A stretch of DNA of 64,000 bases from the NCBI RefSeq assembly GCF_001644195.2, contig NZ_LWBL02000043.1, forward strand, positions 45,127 to 109,126. The letters run 5' to 3'. This DNA comes from Bacillus marinisedimentorum (GTDB taxonomy: Bacteria; Bacillota; Bacilli; Bacillales; Bacillaceae_O). The notes below the pieces were generated by a model that worked only from the letters and a program-made list of their open reading frames with translations, was not told the origin of the DNA and made no database searches. The translations under genes and the position numbers were made by a program. Within the stretch, counting starts at the first letter, position 1. Every line of letters begins with the position of its first letter. Shown here piece after piece: positions 1 to 8,079 of this stretch.

Positions 1-651
1 GGCATTGTGATGAATCATAAGAAAATCAGGCGGATCATGCGCAAGTTCAACCTGGTGGCGAAGGTGCGCCAGGCCAATCCTTACCGTAAAATGGCGAAGG
101 CAACCCAGATGCACAGATCCTGTGAAAACCACCTTCAACGCCAATTTAATCAAGGAGAGCCTGGAAAAGTCCTGCTTACGGATATCACCTATCTCCCTTA
201 CGGCAAAGGGCAGCTGGCTTATTTGTCCTGTGTGAAGGATGGGGCGACACGTGAAATCCTTGCCTATCATGTCTCCACTACTCTCAGAATGGAACTGGCT
301 TACCACACACTTGATAAATTAATAGAATCACTAAATGGAGTCCTGCATCCCGAAGCCCTCATCCATTCAGATCAAGGGATGCATTATACTCATCCCGTGT
401 TTCAACAGCGGGTGAAGGAATTAGGGTTTATCCAGTCCATGTCACGTAAGGGGAACTGTTGGGATAATGCCCCAATGGAGTCGTTCTTTGGCCACCTTAA
501 GGACGAACTGGACTACAGGGATTGTAGGACATTTGATGAATTAAACCATCAGGTGGATCGTTACATAGAAGAATATAATACACAGAGATATCAGTGGAGT
601 TTACAAAAAATGACCCCGGCTCAATACCGGAGTCATCTTTTGACAGCCTAG
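1..651 (+). CDS. IS3-family transposase OrfB (DDE integrase), 5'-partial
   Basis: This is the catalytic second frame of an IS3-family (IS150-like) element. The retroviral-integrase-type core is visible: a first Asp in LTDITYL, a second Asp in IHSDQGMHYTHP, and the Glu in DNAPMESFFGHLKDE, followed by the usual C-terminal YNTQRYQWSLQKMTPAQYR block. The frame is open from base 1, so a GTG at 7 is only the first in-window candidate; the natural protein probably begins upstream, possibly by frameshifting from orfA. No frameshift or stop interrupts the visible part, so it may be active. Confidence 0.9.
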   Translation, partial: GIVMNHKKIRRIMRKFNLVAKVRQANPYRKMAKATQMHRSCENHLQRQFNQGEPGKVLLTDITYLPYGKGQLAYLSCVKDGATREILAYHVSTTLRMELAYHTLDKLIESLNGVLHPEALIHSDQGMHYTHPVFQQRVKELGFIQSMSRKGNCWDNAPMESFFGHLKDELDYRDCRTFDELNHQVDRYIEEYNTQRYQWSLQKMTPAQYRSHLLTA

Positions 652-689
652 TGCTTTTTTTAGATGTCCATTTTATAGGTTACAGTTCA
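1..689 (+). mobile_element. IS3-family insertion sequence, 3' part
   Basis: The frame of an IS3-type transposase is open through the left edge of the window. After its stop the sequence reaches a candidate right terminal repeat at about 665-689; read inward it begins TGAACTGTAACC, which fits the TG...CA ends of IS3-type elements. The left end and the first reading frame (orfA) lie outside, so intactness and target duplication cannot be judged. Confidence 0.7.
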
Positions 690-1043
690 ATTGCAGCGGG
701 TTCTTTTACTATTGGAGAAAACTATTCAAAGCCCTCGTGAGCAAGCACCAGGCGCTTCCGTCTCTTGGAAAGGACATAAAAACGGTCCGACTATTTTATA
801 AATAAGTGGCAAAATTGTGAACTTTTATACCACGAATTATTGCCTGATTATCCTAATAAATGGCAGAGGTGACACAACAATCACCAGCGAATTAAGGTCT
901 ATTTACCCATATAAATAGAATGATTTGGTATAATAGACACTGATAGAATTACAGTTGCATTACAAGTCGGCAGGGGGCATTGCCACTTATTGGTTGATGG
1001 TTTAATGTTAGTCTCGTAGAAAAAAGCTAGGGGGAATAACAAC
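690..1043. other. intergenic region between IS end and LysM hydrolase
   Basis: No coding frame is convincing. It holds a short fragment resembling the GC-rich interspersed repeat (about 740-760, CACCAGGCGCTT) and an extended -10 promoter candidate TGGTATAAT at 926-934, without a clear -35 at standard spacing, about 110 bases before the downstream gene. I looked for a ydaO-type c-di-AMP riboswitch, which often precedes such hydrolases, and did not recognise one. Confidence 0.4.
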
Positions 1044-1853
1044 ATGAAAAAACATCTTGTGACGATAAGCGGTGCAGTTCTAGGGTTAGCTTTGTTCGGG
1101 GGTTCAGCAGAAGCTGCCAGCTATAAAGTACAAAGCGGAGACACATTATGGGGACTATCTAAAAACTATCAAACAACCGTTTCAGAACTTAAAAACATAA
1201 ATGGACTACACTCAGATACAATTTATATCGGACAAACTCTGACTGTTCCAGACGGACAGGCACAAGTAAGCACATCATCTTCTGTTTACACTGTAAAAAG
1301 AGGCGACACACTTTCCGGGATCGGTGCGAAGTATGGGGTTTCTTACCGTTCAATCATGAAGTGGAACAATCTTTCTTCAACAGTGATCTATCCTGGACAG
1401 ACGCTTAAAGTATCTGGAGGAACTGTCGTGAAGTCAGCTTCCACAACATCAACATCTACAGTAACGCATACCTCTGCCGATGGACGCGCTTTGAGTGCAT
1501 CACAATTGGTCAACGATGCAAAAGTTCATATGGGAACACCATATGTATGGGGCGGCTCACAGCCGGGCGCTTTTGACTGCAGCGGTTTTATGCATTATGT
1601 AATCAATGAGCAGACAAGCATGTCACGCACAAACGTAGCAGGCTACTGGGACCGCATGCAGAGCGTGTCTTCACCGAATGTCGGCGACTTTGTATTCTTT
1701 GAAACGTACAAGCCGGGACCATCCCACATGGGAATCTATCTAGGAAATAACAAGTTCATTCATGCGGGTTCTTCAAGTGGCGTAACGATTTCAAGCATGG
1801 ACAATCCTTACTGGAGCCCGCGTTACCTCGGCGCGAAAAAGCTGGCTCAGTAA
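1044..1853 (+). CDS. LysM / NlpC-P60 peptidoglycan endopeptidase
   Basis: A secreted cell-wall hydrolase of 269 residues. Residues 1-24 form a signal peptide ending in AEA. Two LysM repeats follow (about 26-69 and 81-124; YKVQSGDTLWGLS and YTVKRGDTLSGIG), then a Ser/Thr-rich linker and a C-terminal NlpC/P60 domain (about 150-268). The catalytic residues can be placed: Cys179 in FDCSGF, His228 in PSHMGIYLG, and a third polar residue, His240, in FIHAGSS. The family (LytE, LytF, CwlS in B. subtilis) cuts the D-Glu-mDAP bond of stem peptides during growth and cell separation. The ribosome binding site is AGGGGGAA. It stands alone and ends at a terminator. Confidence 0.93.
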   Translation: MKKHLVTISGAVLGLALFGGSAEAASYKVQSGDTLWGLSKNYQTTVSELKNINGLHSDTIYIGQTLTVPDGQAQVSTSSSVYTVKRGDTLSGIGAKYGVSYRSIMKWNNLSSTVIYPGQTLKVSGGTVVKSASTTSTSTVTHTSADGRALSASQLVNDAKVHMGTPYVWGGSQPGAFDCSGFMHYVINEQTSMSRTNVAGYWDRMQSVSSPNVGDFVFFETYKPGPSHMGIYLGNNKFIHAGSSSGVTISSMDNPYWSPRYLGAKKLAQ

Positions 1854-1870
1854 GAATCTAAGATGAAATT

Positions 1871-1900
1871 AGGCAGGTGCACCATGCTCCTGCCTTTTTC
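1871..1900 (+). terminator. Rho-independent terminator
   Basis: AGGCAGG and CCTGCCT pair across an 11-base loop and are followed by a T-run, 17 bases after the LysM hydrolase stop. Confidence 0.8.
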
Positions 1901-2015
1901 TATTCCCTGATAAAAAAAATCTAAACATCAAAATGAATAGTTTACTTGCGTTTTCTTGACACTTCTCCCTGCAGCAAATCGGTACAGGCATCTCCATAAC
2001 TGGTGAATAAAAAGT

Positions 2016-2046
2016 AAAACCCCGGAAGTCACTTTTCCGGGGTTTT
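2016..2046 (-). terminator. Terminator of the ABC-TetR operon
   Basis: A perfect inverted repeat AAAACCCCGGAA / TTCCGGGGTTTT that overlaps the stop codon of the TetR gene. T-runs flank both sides, so it can work in either direction. Confidence 0.8.
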
Positions 2047-2691
2047 GTATATACCGTGTTTCAGCACGTGGATGTACAGGTCGAGGTCCTCTAACAATGC
2101 ATCCGGCTTTTTGGTTAACTCATCCGGATGCTCTTTATAGAATTCGCCGTATTTGTTCCCGAGATACTCGAACAGAGCCATCGTAATTTCAATTGCTTTA
2201 TCACGCGGCAGTCCGTCAACAAGCATATCATCTTTCAGGAATTGAAAAATGTACTGGGTGTTGACCGGTTCCATCGTTTCCCGCTTGGACATGATCAATT
2301 GCATCAGCTCATCCTTGAGGGAAGGCGGCGGCTGGTATACAGCGGTCATGATGATTTGATATTCGTGCGGGTATAAAACGGCCATTTCCAGTTTCCTTAT
2401 GATGAAACTCTTGACGTTTTCAAAAAAATCAACACTGTCATCTTCAAGGGACTTCGTATCTTTCATTATTCTACCGAAAATGAAATCGATCGAATGTTCG
2501 ACGACGAAAAGATACAGGTTCTTCTTGTTTTTAAAATAATGGAACAGTATGCCTTTGGAAATATCGGCACGGCTGGTGATGGTGTTTGTGGATGCATTCT
2601 TATAGCCGTGCCTGGCGAACTCTTCCACACAGACCTGGATAATCCGATTCTTTTTTTCTTCCGGCAAGTTCATAAATGCTGTGTTCAACAT
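2029..2691 (-). CDS. TetR/AcrR-family transcriptional regulator
   Basis: A 220-residue repressor. The N-terminal helix-turn-helix (about residues 10-55) carries the TetR pattern: IIQVCVEEFARHGYKNAS, then ISKGILFHYFKNKKNLY. The ligand-binding C-terminal part has no recognisable specificity. It is the last gene of an operon with the ABC permease and ATPase upstream (gap 14 bases), so it most likely represses its own operon through the two palindromes at 4419-4474. I place the start at the ATG at 2691 because AGAAGG lies at proper spacing before it; the in-frame GTG at 2697 overlaps that site. Confidence 0.88.
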   Translation of the reverse strand: MLNTAFMNLPEEKKNRIIQVCVEEFARHGYKNASTNTITSRADISKGILFHYFKNKKNLYLFVVEHSIDFIFGRIMKDTKSLEDDSVDFFENVKSFIIRKLEMAVLYPHEYQIIMTAVYQPPPSLKDELMQLIMSKRETMEPVNTQYIFQFLKDDMLVDGLPRDKAIEITMALFEYLGNKYGEFYKEHPDELTKKPDALLEDLDLYIHVLKHGIYKTPEK

Positions 2692-2705
2692 AAACACCTT
2701 CTAAG

Positions 2706-3506
2706 TTATACCGTAATGTCTTTTCTGCGGTAAATCATGTAAGCTGAAATTGTGCTTAGGATTATTATAGCTGTCATGATTGCCAGATACAAAGGCTTAA
2801 TCTCAGAGTTGTTGATGATGTATGCCGGGTCGACGTATTCAAACGGCGTGAGATACTTCAAGTTTTCCAGCTTCTCCGCCAGTCCCTGGACAATATCAAG
2901 GAAATAGGTGACAAGGACAAGTCCAAGCGACAGGGATACGACCATCCGGTTTTTCCTCAGGAAGCTTGAGGCCATAAAAGCGATGCCGCCAAAAGTCAGA
3001 TGAAGGAGAAGCGGTGCAGCAGATATTAATGCGAATGTTTCGGCGTCCACTGAGTCATCACCTGACATCCTGAAACCGAGATAGTTGATCAAGCTGATTG
3101 CCCCATTGAAAATTAAAATGTTTGTCAGGACGGCGAGCAGCTTTTCGGTGACAATTCTCGTCCTCGTTACAGGCTTTGACAGCAGAAATTCAGCTGTCTT
3201 ATCACCTTCTTCTTTTACAAGCATGTTGGCAGCCATGATTGAGACGTAAATGCTTCCGAACAGTGTTACAAAAAGATAGCCCTCAATGGCATAAAAGCCA
3301 AGAACAGTAGAGAAGCCAAGCTCGTCAATATTGAAAGCTTTGAGCATTCCTTCCGGATAGGCTTCCATCATTTTTTCAATGCTCTCCTGCTGTTTGGCAA
3401 ACTCGGGATAAATGCTGAGCATCAAAAAGATCAGCCCTCCCAGCGCCGCCACCCATATCCAGAGGGATTTTTGGGACTTTAATACTTCGCGTTTATAAAT
3501 CATCAT
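2706..3506 (-). CDS. ABC transporter permease (ABC-2 type)
   Basis: A 266-residue integral membrane protein, with about six hydrophobic segments, the first at residues 17-34 (IWVAALGGLIFLMLSIY). The central stretch KEEGDKTAEFLLSKPVTR is a hallmark of ABC-2 type permeases of bacitracin/antibiotic-resistance exporters. It follows the ATPase gene after 10 bases and precedes the TetR gene, so the three form one unit. The pair probably exports a hydrophobic compound or peptide; the substrate cannot be read from the sequence. The site GGAGGGCTGA precedes the double ATG start. Confidence 0.88.
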   Translation of the reverse strand: MMIYKREVLKSQKSLWIWVAALGGLIFLMLSIYPEFAKQQESIEKMMEAYPEGMLKAFNIDELGFSTVLGFYAIEGYLFVTLFGSIYVSIMAANMLVKEEGDKTAEFLLSKPVTRTRIVTEKLLAVLTNILIFNGAISLINYLGFRMSGDDSVDAETFALISAAPLLLHLTFGGIAFMASSFLRKNRMVVSLSLGLVLVTYFLDIVQGLAEKLENLKYLTPFEYVDPAYIINNSEIKPLYLAIMTAIIILSTISAYMIYRRKDITV

Positions 3507-3516
3507 TCAGCCCTCC

Positions 3517-4398
3517 TTACTGATCCTTCTCATAATAGTGCATGAATACTTCTTCAAGCGACGGTTCTTCAATTAAGATATCGCGGAACGGCACATTCTG
3601 CAGTCTTTCCAGCAAAAGATGGGTGTTGCCGCTATAGAGGAACTTCACACCATGTGCAATTTTTTCTTTCTGGATGATCCCTTCAAGGCCGGGATCGTAA
3701 TCGCGGTCATCATCAAAAAGGATGCTGACATTTTTAAACTGGTTTTTCCGTAAGTCCTCAATGCTTTCCACTTTGATAAGTTTTCCTTCTTTGATGATGG
3801 CAACCCGGTCACAAAGCTTCTGGACCTCCCCTAAATAATGGGAGGAGAAGAAAATCGTTGTGCCGTTAGCCCGCATTTCCCTCAGTAAGTCAAAGAAGAT
3901 ATTTTGCATCAAAGGGTCAAGCCCTGAAGTTGGCTCATCCAATATTAAAAGTTTTGGATCATGAAGCAGGGCCTGGACAATGCCGATCTTCTTTTTGTTT
4001 CCAAAGGAAAGGTCTTCAATTTTCCTGTTGAGGTCGAGGTCAAGCCTTTCTGCAAGTTCTATTATCTTATTAGTATGATCTCCGCCGTAAAAGCCCGCTG
4101 AGTATTTCAGAAGTTCAATGGCTTTCATGTCATCATAATAATGGACTTCAGACGGCAGATAACCGATTTGTTTCCGGATTTCTTTAGACTCTTTGACAAT
4201 ATCAAGGCCAAGGATGGAAGCCGATCCTTCACTCGGATAGATAAAGTTAAGCAACGTCCGGATCGTGGTGCTTTTTCCTGCACCATTCGGGCCGATAAAG
4301 CCAAAAATTTCTCCCTCTTCAACAGAGAAAGTGACATCTTCAATGCCGCGGTTTTTTCCATAAAACTTGGTTAGTTTTTTGATATCAATTACACTCAC
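3517..4398 (-). CDS. ABC transporter ATP-binding protein (BcrA-like)
   Basis: The 293-residue ATPase of the exporter. Walker A is GPNGAGKST (about residues 36-44), the signature is LSFGNKKKIGI (a divergent LSGGQ), Walker B is LLILDEP with catalytic Glu, and the switch His is in FFSSHYLGE. After the ATPase core there is a C-terminal extension of about 80 residues, as in BcrA-type subunits. The start is GTG with GGGAGG upstream. It is first in the operon and sits just downstream of a promoter overlapped by a TetR-type operator. Confidence 0.92.
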   Translation of the reverse strand: MSVIDIKKLTKFYGKNRGIEDVTFSVEEGEIFGFIGPNGAGKSTTIRTLLNFIYPSEGSASILGLDIVKESKEIRKQIGYLPSEVHYYDDMKAIELLKYSAGFYGGDHTNKIIELAERLDLDLNRKIEDLSFGNKKKIGIVQALLHDPKLLILDEPTSGLDPLMQNIFFDLLREMRANGTTIFFSSHYLGEVQKLCDRVAIIKEGKLIKVESIEDLRKNQFKNVSILFDDDRDYDPGLEGIIQKEKIAHGVKFLYSGNTHLLLERLQNVPFRDILIEEPSLEEVFMHYYEKDQ

Positions 4399-4418
4399 AG
4401 ATCATACCTCCCTATCTG

Positions 4419-4474
4419 TTGACCAGTAGGTCAATCGATACTTATATTGTACTCTTCGTTGACCAGGTAGTCAA
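4419..4474 (-). promoter_or_regulatory. Promoter with two TetR-type operators
   Basis: Two palindromes stand 40 bases apart centre to centre: TTGACCAGTAGGTCAA (4419-4434) and TTGACCAGGTAGTCAA (4459-4474). On the minus strand a SigmaA promoter reads TTGACT (4474-4469), a 17-base spacer, TACAAT (4451-4446). The upstream palindrome overlaps the -35 and the other covers the probable start of transcription. This is the layout expected for autorepression by the TetR gene at the end of the operon. Confidence 0.8.
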
Positions 4475-4828
4475 TCGTTTTCATAAACATTCTCTGATCC
4501 GGAATTTTCCTTTTATTAGTTTGAATCGTTTCCGTAATTGTAAGAAACGGGCGGCCAATAGGGCGGAATTTCTTTTTATAATTAGGGTAAGCATAGACTG
4601 CATGTATGAAAGTTTATAAATGTCGTTCCTTTGGCATGAATGTGTATTTAAATAGTAAAGTCGGATTTCGTGATAAGCCTCCTTGGCCGTTCCATACTGC
4701 AGGACATTAATATGCAGGGCGCTGGAAGCAGCCGTCCCGAGACTTTGACTCCGATTTTTCGATTAATAAAATAAACAGATCTTATTATGAAAAAGGGAAT
4801 GAACCTGAAAAGACAGGGGGAATAAGGC
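4475..4828. other. intergenic region, nothing recognised
   Basis: About 350 bases between the divergent ABC operon and the iron-sulfur protein gene. Short open frames exist but lack ribosome binding sites or familiar motifs. No repeat family of this window is obvious here. Confidence 0.3.
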
Positions 4829-5755
4829 ATGTCACTGCTGACTAGATGGCTTGAAAGCCTCGCCGAATCAGTTGAAATAAGCGAGAGATGTTTGCGGCAG
4901 ATGAGTCCTTTCAGTACATGTGAAAAATGTATTGAGGTATGCCAGGAAGAAGCACTTAAGATAACAAATGGAAAAGTGGAAATTACCGAGGAGCACTGCA
5001 CTTCGTGCGGCAAGTGCATGACAGTTTGCCCGGTTCATGCAATAGAGGGAAGTGTGCCAAGGCGTGATGTGATTGAAGATACAATGATTCAAAATGCGGA
5101 GGTGGTCCCTCCGTCTGTCGGTGAATGGCTGTATTACGCGAGTAAAGGAATCAAAAAATTGGCAGTACTCCATGTCGGCTTGCACAGCCGAAGCTGGCCG
5201 GAGAGCCTTCATGAGCCAAACCGAATCCTTTCCAAAATGGGCGAACCGGAAATTGCATTGACTGATACTGTGCCTGTTCCGGAAGAAAAAGAAATGTCCC
5301 GCCGTGATTTATTTCGGTTCGTCGGCAAGGAAAGCAAGGTACTGGCAATGTCGTCCCTTACTCCCGCAAAATGGCGCTATAATCATCAATCCTTTTCGAT
5401 CAACCGGGCTTTTCCGGAATGGATGTTTTACCGGGTGGAATTGGACAGGGCAGCCTGTACACTGTGCGAGGTCTGCTTTAAGCTCTGTCCGAACCAGGTA
5501 TTTACCGTTGACAGGGAAAGGGGAGAGCTCCGGATTTCTCCAGGAAGTTGCAATGGCTGTGAATTATGCGTGGACGCCTGCCGGGAAAATGCAGCAGCAG
5601 TGACAGAGCATATCGCCCCGCGGGAAGAGGGTATTGCCAGCATAATAGAAAAAACATGCATGTCTTGCGGGCAGCCTTTCCTTGACTGGGATGAAGCAGG
5701 GGATTCATGCCATATCTGCTTGAAAAAAGCGGAGAATAAAAGCAGTTTCTTTTAA
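4829..5755 (+). CDS. Multi-cluster 4Fe-4S ferredoxin-type protein
   Basis: A 308-residue cytoplasmic iron-sulfur protein, probably an electron carrier. The N-terminal part has a dicluster module: an atypical CEKCIEVC and a canonical CTSCGKCMTVCP. A middle region of about 130 residues without clusters follows. The C-terminal part has a second dicluster module, CTLCEVCFKLCP and CNGCELCVDAC, and ends with a CxxC...CxxC zinc-ribbon-like pair (CMSC, CHIC). The first cluster lacks the leading Cys at normal spacing; an upstream Cys (SERCLRQ) might replace it. The ribosome binding site is AGGGGG. It is monocistronic, so a redox partner is not shown. Confidence 0.8.
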   Translation: MSLLTRWLESLAESVEISERCLRQMSPFSTCEKCIEVCQEEALKITNGKVEITEEHCTSCGKCMTVCPVHAIEGSVPRRDVIEDTMIQNAEVVPPSVGEWLYYASKGIKKLAVLHVGLHSRSWPESLHEPNRILSKMGEPEIALTDTVPVPEEKEMSRRDLFRFVGKESKVLAMSSLTPAKWRYNHQSFSINRAFPEWMFYRVELDRAACTLCEVCFKLCPNQVFTVDRERGELRISPGSCNGCELCVDACRENAAAVTEHIAPREEGIASIIEKTCMSCGQPFLDWDEAGDSCHICLKKAENKSSFF

Positions 5756-5830
5756 ATTTTGGGGCCTTCTCTTAAGTGATTTATGTTTATACCGTTATAT
5801 TAGACGTCATTGTACGTTCAGATTAGCAGT

Positions 5831-5935
5831 CCAGCCTGATCACCGGCTGCTATCGCCTATGCGGGGCTGTCCCTTTCTTCTACAGCCCCGCTTGTTTATG
5901 CGCCGCTGAGCAGGCGCCTTGCGCTTAACTCATGA
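5831..5935. repeat. GC-rich interspersed repeat, family A (divergent copy)
   Basis: A perfect hairpin GCGGGGCTGT / ACAGCCCCGC (about 5859-5890) is followed by GCGCCGCTGAGCAGGCGCCTTGCGC, the same 3' block as the copies near 7.9 kb and 26 kb (CCGCTAAGCGGGCGCCTTGCGC). Intergenic, non-coding. Confidence 0.6.
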
Positions 5936-5998
5936 AGGAATTATTTTGGCGCAGCGGCTATTTTTGCAAACTAACAATATAAGAAACGCAAGAGGCAA

Positions 5999-6022
5999 AA
6001 CCCCCGGACAGGCGCCGGGGGT
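5999..6022 (-). terminator. Terminator of the acylphosphatase gene
   Basis: AACCCCCGG / CCGGGGGTT inverted repeat directly downstream of the stop codon; a T-rich tract follows on the minus strand. Confidence 0.7.
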
Positions 6023-6390
6023 TAATATTTCACCTGGAATTTTTGATAGGTGCGTGCTTTATCGGATTCCATTGTCTCAATGTTATCGACCTTTGAAAAT
6101 CCGTTTCCTTCTTTAAGCGCTTCCGTGAATGATTCGATATTTTCAAGCGTACCTGAAGCTTCGATTTCAACGGTTCCATCCGAGTTGTTGCGCACCCAGC
6201 CTTTTATGCCGGAAAAGTCAGCCTGCTGCTTTGTGAAATGCCGAAATCCGACGCCCTGGACTTTCCCATGGACAATCATGTGCCTCATGACTCTGTTTTC
6301 ATCGCTGTGATTTTGCTGTTGATTTGATACAGGTGGGGTCTTTTTAAGCCGGTCTGTTATTTTTTCCAAAAAAGAGCGCCCTTCTGTCAT
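6022..6390 (-). CDS. Acylphosphatase with N-terminal extension
   Basis: A small cytoplasmic enzyme that hydrolyses carboxyl-phosphate bonds of acylphosphates. The family core is at the C-terminal side (about residues 35-122): VHGKVQGVGFRHF with the catalytic Arg, and GWVRNNSDGTVEIEA with the catalytic Asn. The usual length is about 90 residues; here about 34 extra polar residues (MTEGRSFLEKITDRLKK...) precede it. I place the start at the ATG at 6390 because GGAGGG lies 6 bases before it; the longer frame would begin inside that site. It is transcribed divergently from the release-factor-like gene. Confidence 0.85.
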   Translation of the reverse strand: MTEGRSFLEKITDRLKKTPPVSNQQQNHSDENRVMRHMIVHGKVQGVGFRHFTKQQADFSGIKGWVRNNSDGTVEIEASGTLENIESFTEALKEGNGFSKVDNIETMESDKARTYQKFQVKY

Positions 6391-6486
6391 GGTGTTCCCT
6401 CCGTTCAAGAACTATACTTCCGCCTACTTGTTTTCCCGGTTTAAAACAAACCTAAACGAGTGGGAAGAATAGGAAGCAGTATTTCG

Positions 6487-6512
6487 GTTTGTATTAAAGG
6501 AATAAAGGGTAT
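6487..6512 (+). promoter_or_regulatory. SigmaB-type promoter
   Basis: GTTTGT (6487-6492), a 14-base spacer, GGGTAT (6507-6512). This fits the SigmaB consensus (GTTTAA, 12-15 bases, GGGTAT) with two differences in the -35 and a perfect -10. It stands 75 bases before the downstream gene. No competing SigmaA promoter is evident in between. Confidence 0.6.
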
Positions 6513-6587
6513 GAATGTATAAATTATATAGTAGTTGTATATTCATTCGCCGCATTGTGATCTAAGGGAAACGGGGAGGAAAAATGT

Positions 6588-7382
6588 ATGGAGATTGTTA
6601 AGCAGCTCAAAGGCCTTGAAAGTCTGTATACGAACAGTCGAATGGTATTGTCCCTGTATTTAAGCAATGATCACAGCAACGATTACCAGAAAAGGGATAT
6701 CTGGCGGATTCATTTGAAAAACGGCCTCAAAGATATCGAGAAAAATATTATGGCTGTCGGAAACAGTATTGAAATCCAGTCGTTCCGCCTTGTGAAGCAA
6801 AAAGTCGAGAAAGAATTGAATGAACATAAACTGCAATTCAAGCGGGGGTTCGTTTTATTCGCAAGTCAGGACAAAGTCGTATATAAAGACCTCCAGGTGC
6901 CGGTGGACAATGAGTTCTACTGGCGTGACGAGCCTGTCATCGATCCTCTGGAAAGCCTTTATAAAAAATTTCCGCGCTCCGGCATCGTCGCTTTTAACCA
7001 TGAACATGCACAAATTCTTGATGTCGAATTGGGCGAAGTGAAGGATTCTCAGCTCTATGACCTGGAAGTGGACCAGGAAAACTGGCGCAAAATTGAGGGA
7101 CGGGCTCCATCTTCCATCACAAATGGAAAAGTGAAACACCATGACCGTGACCGCTATGATAAAAGGCTTCATGAAAACATGGTCCGCGAATTCAAAGCAC
7201 TTGCTCATCAAATTGATAAAACCGCCTACGAAAAAGGATGGGAAGGGGTGTATCTTGCCGGTGTTCCCGATATGCTTCCGCTGCTTCAGGGAACGCTTTA
7301 TGTGCAGATTTTGAAAACGAGCAGCCAGAACCTGGTTTCCAAAACCCCGCAGCAAATCGTCCAGGAACTTCTGCTTAAATAA
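6588..7382 (+). CDS. VLRF1/eRF1-like release-factor family protein
   Basis: A 264-residue protein that I assign to the bacterial eRF1-related families (VLRF1 / baeRF type). Relatives such as yeast Vms1 and ANKZF1 cut peptidyl-tRNA on stalled large ribosomal subunits. An N-terminal alpha/beta part has the recurring VLSLYLSND and WRIHLKNGLKDIEK motifs; a central domain runs to about residue 155; a charged loop (GRAPSSITNGKVKHHDRDRYDKRL) precedes a helix HENMVREFKALAHQI and a Rossmann-like end (GWEGVYLAGVPDMLP). The loop where eRF1 carries GGQ has no GGQ or GSQ, so catalytic ability is open. The start follows GGGGAGG; a SigmaB-type promoter lies upstream. Confidence 0.62.
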   Translation: MEIVKQLKGLESLYTNSRMVLSLYLSNDHSNDYQKRDIWRIHLKNGLKDIEKNIMAVGNSIEIQSFRLVKQKVEKELNEHKLQFKRGFVLFASQDKVVYKDLQVPVDNEFYWRDEPVIDPLESLYKKFPRSGIVAFNHEHAQILDVELGEVKDSQLYDLEVDQENWRKIEGRAPSSITNGKVKHHDRDRYDKRLHENMVREFKALAHQIDKTAYEKGWEGVYLAGVPDMLPLLQGTLYVQILKTSSQNLVSKTPQQIVQELLLK

Positions 7383-7582
7383 GTGGTTTCTTTGTTGGCA
7401 GTTAGTAGATAGGTGGAGGTATGATTTGTAGGACTCCTTCGCACGAATACCAGCCAATCGGATTCAGCAGCCTTTAACGAGCTGGCAGGTTTTTCTGGAA
7501 GCTGAAGAAAGGGGAATTTATTAAAATTGGCCACTGAGCCGAAACACTTCCTTGCTGACAATTTATACTTTCCTGTACGGCC

Positions 7583-7620
7583 AAAAAGGGGGCCGCCATT
7601 TGCTGGCGGTCACCCTTTTT
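7583..7620 (+). terminator. Rho-independent terminator
   Basis: AAAAAGGG-GGCCGCC pairs with GGCGGTC-CCCTTTTT around a 7-base loop. It lies 200 bases after the release-factor-like gene; the 200 bases in between carry no gene I can support. Confidence 0.65.
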
Positions 7621-7699
7621 CTTTATGCTGAATTGCTGCGGTTATTGAATATTGCCTTCAACAGGAGACCCGTCCGATAAAAACCAGGCCAGTGATACT

Positions 7700-7970
7700 C
7701 CTAATCATAGAGGAAAGAAATATAGATAAGGGCAGCTTCGTCTCTGTCTTCGCCTGTTAAGGCACGCCAATCGGCGAGTTTTCTTGTTATTAAGGAAATT
7801 ATAAAATTTTTGCGTTGTGGATAAAAAGGGAGAAGGGAGTCATCCAGCTCCAGGCGCCAGCAGCTATCGTAGCGGTGATCCCCTTCAGAAGGAAAGATCA
7901 CCTTCCTGCGGGCACGCCCGCTTATGCGTACGCCGCTAAGCGGGCGCCTTGCGCTTTTGGTCAATGGAGA
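7700..7970. repeat. Composite intergenic repeat (families B + A)
   Basis: The left part (about 7720-7795) belongs to family B: ATATAGATAAGGGCAGCTTCG, TCTGTCTTCGCCT, then CGCCAATCGGCGAGTTTTCTT. It runs into a linker (TTAAGGAAATTATAAAAT, TGCGTTGTGG) and a family A element (about 7848-7960) with TCCAGCTCCAGGCGCCAG, an inner GGTGATC...GATCACC hairpin and CCGCTAAGCGGGCGCCTTGCGC. The same linker plus A order recurs at 25,855-26,032. The adjacent bases to 8079 hold only the start region of the next gene. Confidence 0.7.
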
Positions 7971-8079
7971 AGAAGATATTCTGCTAACCTGGTAAATTCG
8001 TTTTTTCATGTTTAATCGTGTTATGATGAAAAGTAAGCGTAATCGGAATGTAAAGATTATAAAGAATGAGGGTGATAAA

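Noticed and set aside
690..1043. c-di-AMP (ydaO) riboswitch before the LysM hydrolase
   Set aside because: The conserved ydaO sequence blocks were not found.
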